Positions 62,804 to 64,000 of a DNA stretch of 64,000 bases are shown one piece after another. The DNA is from Aquimarina sp. BL5 (GTDB lineage Bacteria; Bacteroidota; Bacteroidia; Flavobacteriales; Flavobacteriaceae): contig NZ_CP031963.1 of the NCBI RefSeq assembly GCF_003443675.1, positions 62,001 to 126,000 of the forward strand. Direction: 5' to 3'. The notes below the pieces were generated by a model. That model did not search any database, had not been told where the DNA came from, and was given only the letters and a program-made list of their open reading frames with translations. A program made the position numbers and the translations under genes. Every line of letters begins with the position of its first letter. Within the stretch, counting starts at the first letter, position 1.

Positions 62804-62827
62804 ATCTCTTAATTTCAATATATAATG

Positions 62828-62858
62828 AAAGACCGTTCGTAAGAACGGTCTTTTTTTT
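62828..62858 (+). terminator. rpsA terminator
   Basis: An 11-bp stem (62828-62838 with 62843-62853) with a GTAA loop and a T-run to 62858, about 25 nt after the rpsA stop codon. Confidence 0.9.
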
Positions 62859-62949
62859 GTTTATGTATTCTAGTATAGTATTCGATATAATGAAAATATA
62901 ATTGTTAAAACTTATATAGATCCACTGATGTAATAACTCTAAATTTTAT

Positions 62950-62957
62950 TACTTTTG
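62950..62957 (+). promoter_or_regulatory. TAnnTTTG box for the pyr operon
   Basis: TACTTTTG is a full -7 match 26 nt before the pyrR ATG. No clear upstream TTG box at the usual distance. No PyrR-type attenuator hairpin was seen between it and pyrR. Confidence 0.4.
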
Positions 62958-62982
62958 TATACCAAATATCCATTTGGAGATT

Positions 62983-63522
62983 ATGAGTCAAAAATTACTA
63001 CTTAGTGCAAAAGAGATAGATATTATTCTGCACCGTTTGGCTTGTCAATTAATAGAGAATCATACTCATTTTGAAGATACCGTTCTCGTAGGTGTTCAGC
63101 CAAGAGGTATCTTTTTAGCAGACAGAATAAAAAATATTTTAGTAGAGGATTATGATCTTTCCGACGTTAAAATGGGGTATCTAGATATTACATTTTATCG
63201 CGATGATTTCAGAAGAGGTGAAAAAACTTTGGAAGCTAATAAAACACATATCGATTTTACTGTAGAAGATAAACGTGTAGTTTTTATTGATGATGTTTTG
63301 TATACTGGAAGAAGTATTCGATCCGCATTAACAGCAATACAATCTTTTGGAAGACCCAGAGAAATAGAGTTGCTTACGTTAATTGACAGACGTTTTAGCA
63401 GACATTTACCAATACAGCCTAATTATCGTGGAAGACAAGTGGATGCTATTAATCAAGAAAAAGTAAAAGTACATTGGTTGGAAAATGGTGGAGAAGATGC
63501 TGTATATTTAATAAATAATTAA
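62983..63522 (+). CDS. pyrR: Bifunctional pyrimidine regulator / uracil phosphoribosyltransferase PyrR
   Basis: A 179-residue PRT-fold protein. The PRPP-binding loop is VVFIDDVLYTGRSIRSAL (about residues 88-105), preceded by VGVQPRGIFLADRI and DITFYRDDF. PyrR regulates pyrimidine genes in response to UMP and also has uracil phosphoribosyltransferase activity. The start is set at the ATG at 62983; an extension to the TTG at 62974 is possible but adds three residues only. pyrB begins 63 nt downstream. No RNA-binding attenuator was seen in the gap before it. Confidence 0.93.
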   Translation: MSQKLLLSAKEIDIILHRLACQLIENHTHFEDTVLVGVQPRGIFLADRIKNILVEDYDLSDVKMGYLDITFYRDDFRRGEKTLEANKTHIDFTVEDKRVVFIDDVLYTGRSIRSALTAIQSFGRPREIELLTLIDRRFSRHLPIQPNYRGRQVDAINQEKVKVHWLENGGEDAVYLINN

Positions 63523-63584
63523 AGTTAAATAATTTCTGAAATGCTATCAAAAACATTTTGGGAGTATAATAAGAATATAAACGA

Positions 63585-64000
63585 ATGAGCGAATTAAGTG
63601 TAAATCACTTACTAGGAATTAAGTATCTTAAAAAAGAAGATATAAATCTCATTTTTGAAACTGCTGATCATTTTAAGGAAGTAATCAATAGACCAATAAA
63701 AAAAGTTCCTTCGCTTAGAGATATAACGATTGCTAACCTGTTTTTTGAAAATAGCACAAGAACACGGTTGTCATTTGAACTTGCTGAAAAAAGATTGTCT
63801 GCAGATGTTATTAATTTTTCTGCGGCGTCATCTTCGGTTAAAAAAGGAGAAACTCTCATTGATACTGTTAATAATATCCTTTCTATGAAAGTGGATATGG
63901 TTGTGATGAGGCACCCAAATCCGGGAGCGGGAGTTTTTCTTTCTAAGCATGTAAACGCGAGTATTGTAAACGCAGGGGATGGAGCTCATGAGCATCCAAC
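63585..64000 (+). CDS. pyrB: Aspartate carbamoyltransferase catalytic chain, N-terminal part (3' end outside window)
   Basis: The gene starts at the ATG at 63585 and runs off the right end of the window after about 138 residues. It begins LSVNHLLGIKYLKKEDINLI, and the carbamoyl-phosphate loop FFENSTRTRLSFELAEKR is clearly aspartate carbamoyltransferase. It would combine carbamoyl phosphate and aspartate in pyrimidine synthesis, and follows pyrR as in many pyr operons. Confidence 0.93.
   Translation, partial: MSELSVNHLLGIKYLKKEDINLIFETADHFKEVINRPIKKVPSLRDITIANLFFENSTRTRLSFELAEKRLSADVINFSAASSSVKKGETLIDTVNNILSMKVDMVVMRHPNPGAGVFLSKHVNASIVNAGDGAHEHP

Noticed and set aside
62858..62982. PyrR-binding attenuator in front of pyrR
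   Set aside because: No terminator or competing hairpin with a T-run was found between the rpsA terminator and pyrR.

Overview
The window reads as one contiguous stretch of a marine Flavobacteriaceae chromosome (Bacteroidota; Aquimarina-like by overall feel, which is inference). Support: low GC, type IX secretion (T9SS) C-terminal sorting domains on three secreted proteins, a PorP/SprF plus OmpA module, Bacteroidota promoters of the form TTG-N17-22-TAnnTTTG instead of E. coli-type boxes, and few Shine-Dalgarno sequences. No rRNA, tRNA, CRISPR array, prophage or transposase gene was seen.

Layout. (1) 1-10754: a one-direction acyl-CoA catabolic cluster with two acyl-CoA dehydrogenases, an aminoglycoside-phosphotransferase-like acyl-CoA kinase, four SDRs/FabG-type reductases counting only two true FabG-like ones, an ECI1-like enoyl-CoA isomerase, two MDR reductases, a MaoC hydratase, a transglutaminase-like protein and a DUF1330 protein. 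The adjacent dehydrogenase and kinase look like a split version of animal ACAD10/ACAD11, which suggests 4-hydroxyacyl-CoA breakdown. Every gap longer than about 100 nt here carries a short palindromic repeat. (2) 10947-20345: envelope and signalling genes, including an 883-residue protein that joins an HExxH (DUF922-like) head to a long YD-like repeat tail, and a membrane histidine kinase. (3) 20407-27263: the histidine utilisation operon hutH-hutI-hutU-hutG, divergent from a LysR regulator. (4) 27399-44286: a mixed region with a T9SS propeller protein, a photolyase/SDR/SRPBCC operon, an aquaporin, a DUF2911 protein, an oxidoreductase, a FabG-like SDR, a VWA membrane protein, a prohibitin, a TPR hybrid kinase, and an OmpA/HhH pair.

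(5) 44452-54878: the complete histidine biosynthesis operon in the order G-D-C-B-H-A-F-IE. It is preceded by an 18-residue leader peptide with four consecutive His codons and a perfect terminator hairpin, i.e. a transcription attenuator. Four unrelated genes are interleaved: DUF3667 zinc-ribbon, DUF2167, a four-helix-bundle protein and a DinB-like protein. The four-helix-bundle gene is bounded by 25-nt inverted repeats of the same family as a tandem hairpin array between hisB and hisH. This looks like a small mobile element and is the most unusual structure in the window. (6) 55042-60803: a T9SS type B adhesin-like protein, PorP/SprF and a PorE-like OmpA protein, tightly packed. (7) 60977-64000: rpsA with its own strong promoter and terminator, then pyrR and the start of pyrB.

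The same window therefore holds both synthesis (his, controlled by an attenuator) and degradation (hut, probably LysR-controlled) of histidine. All functions are read from motifs and family knowledge; no database search was run.
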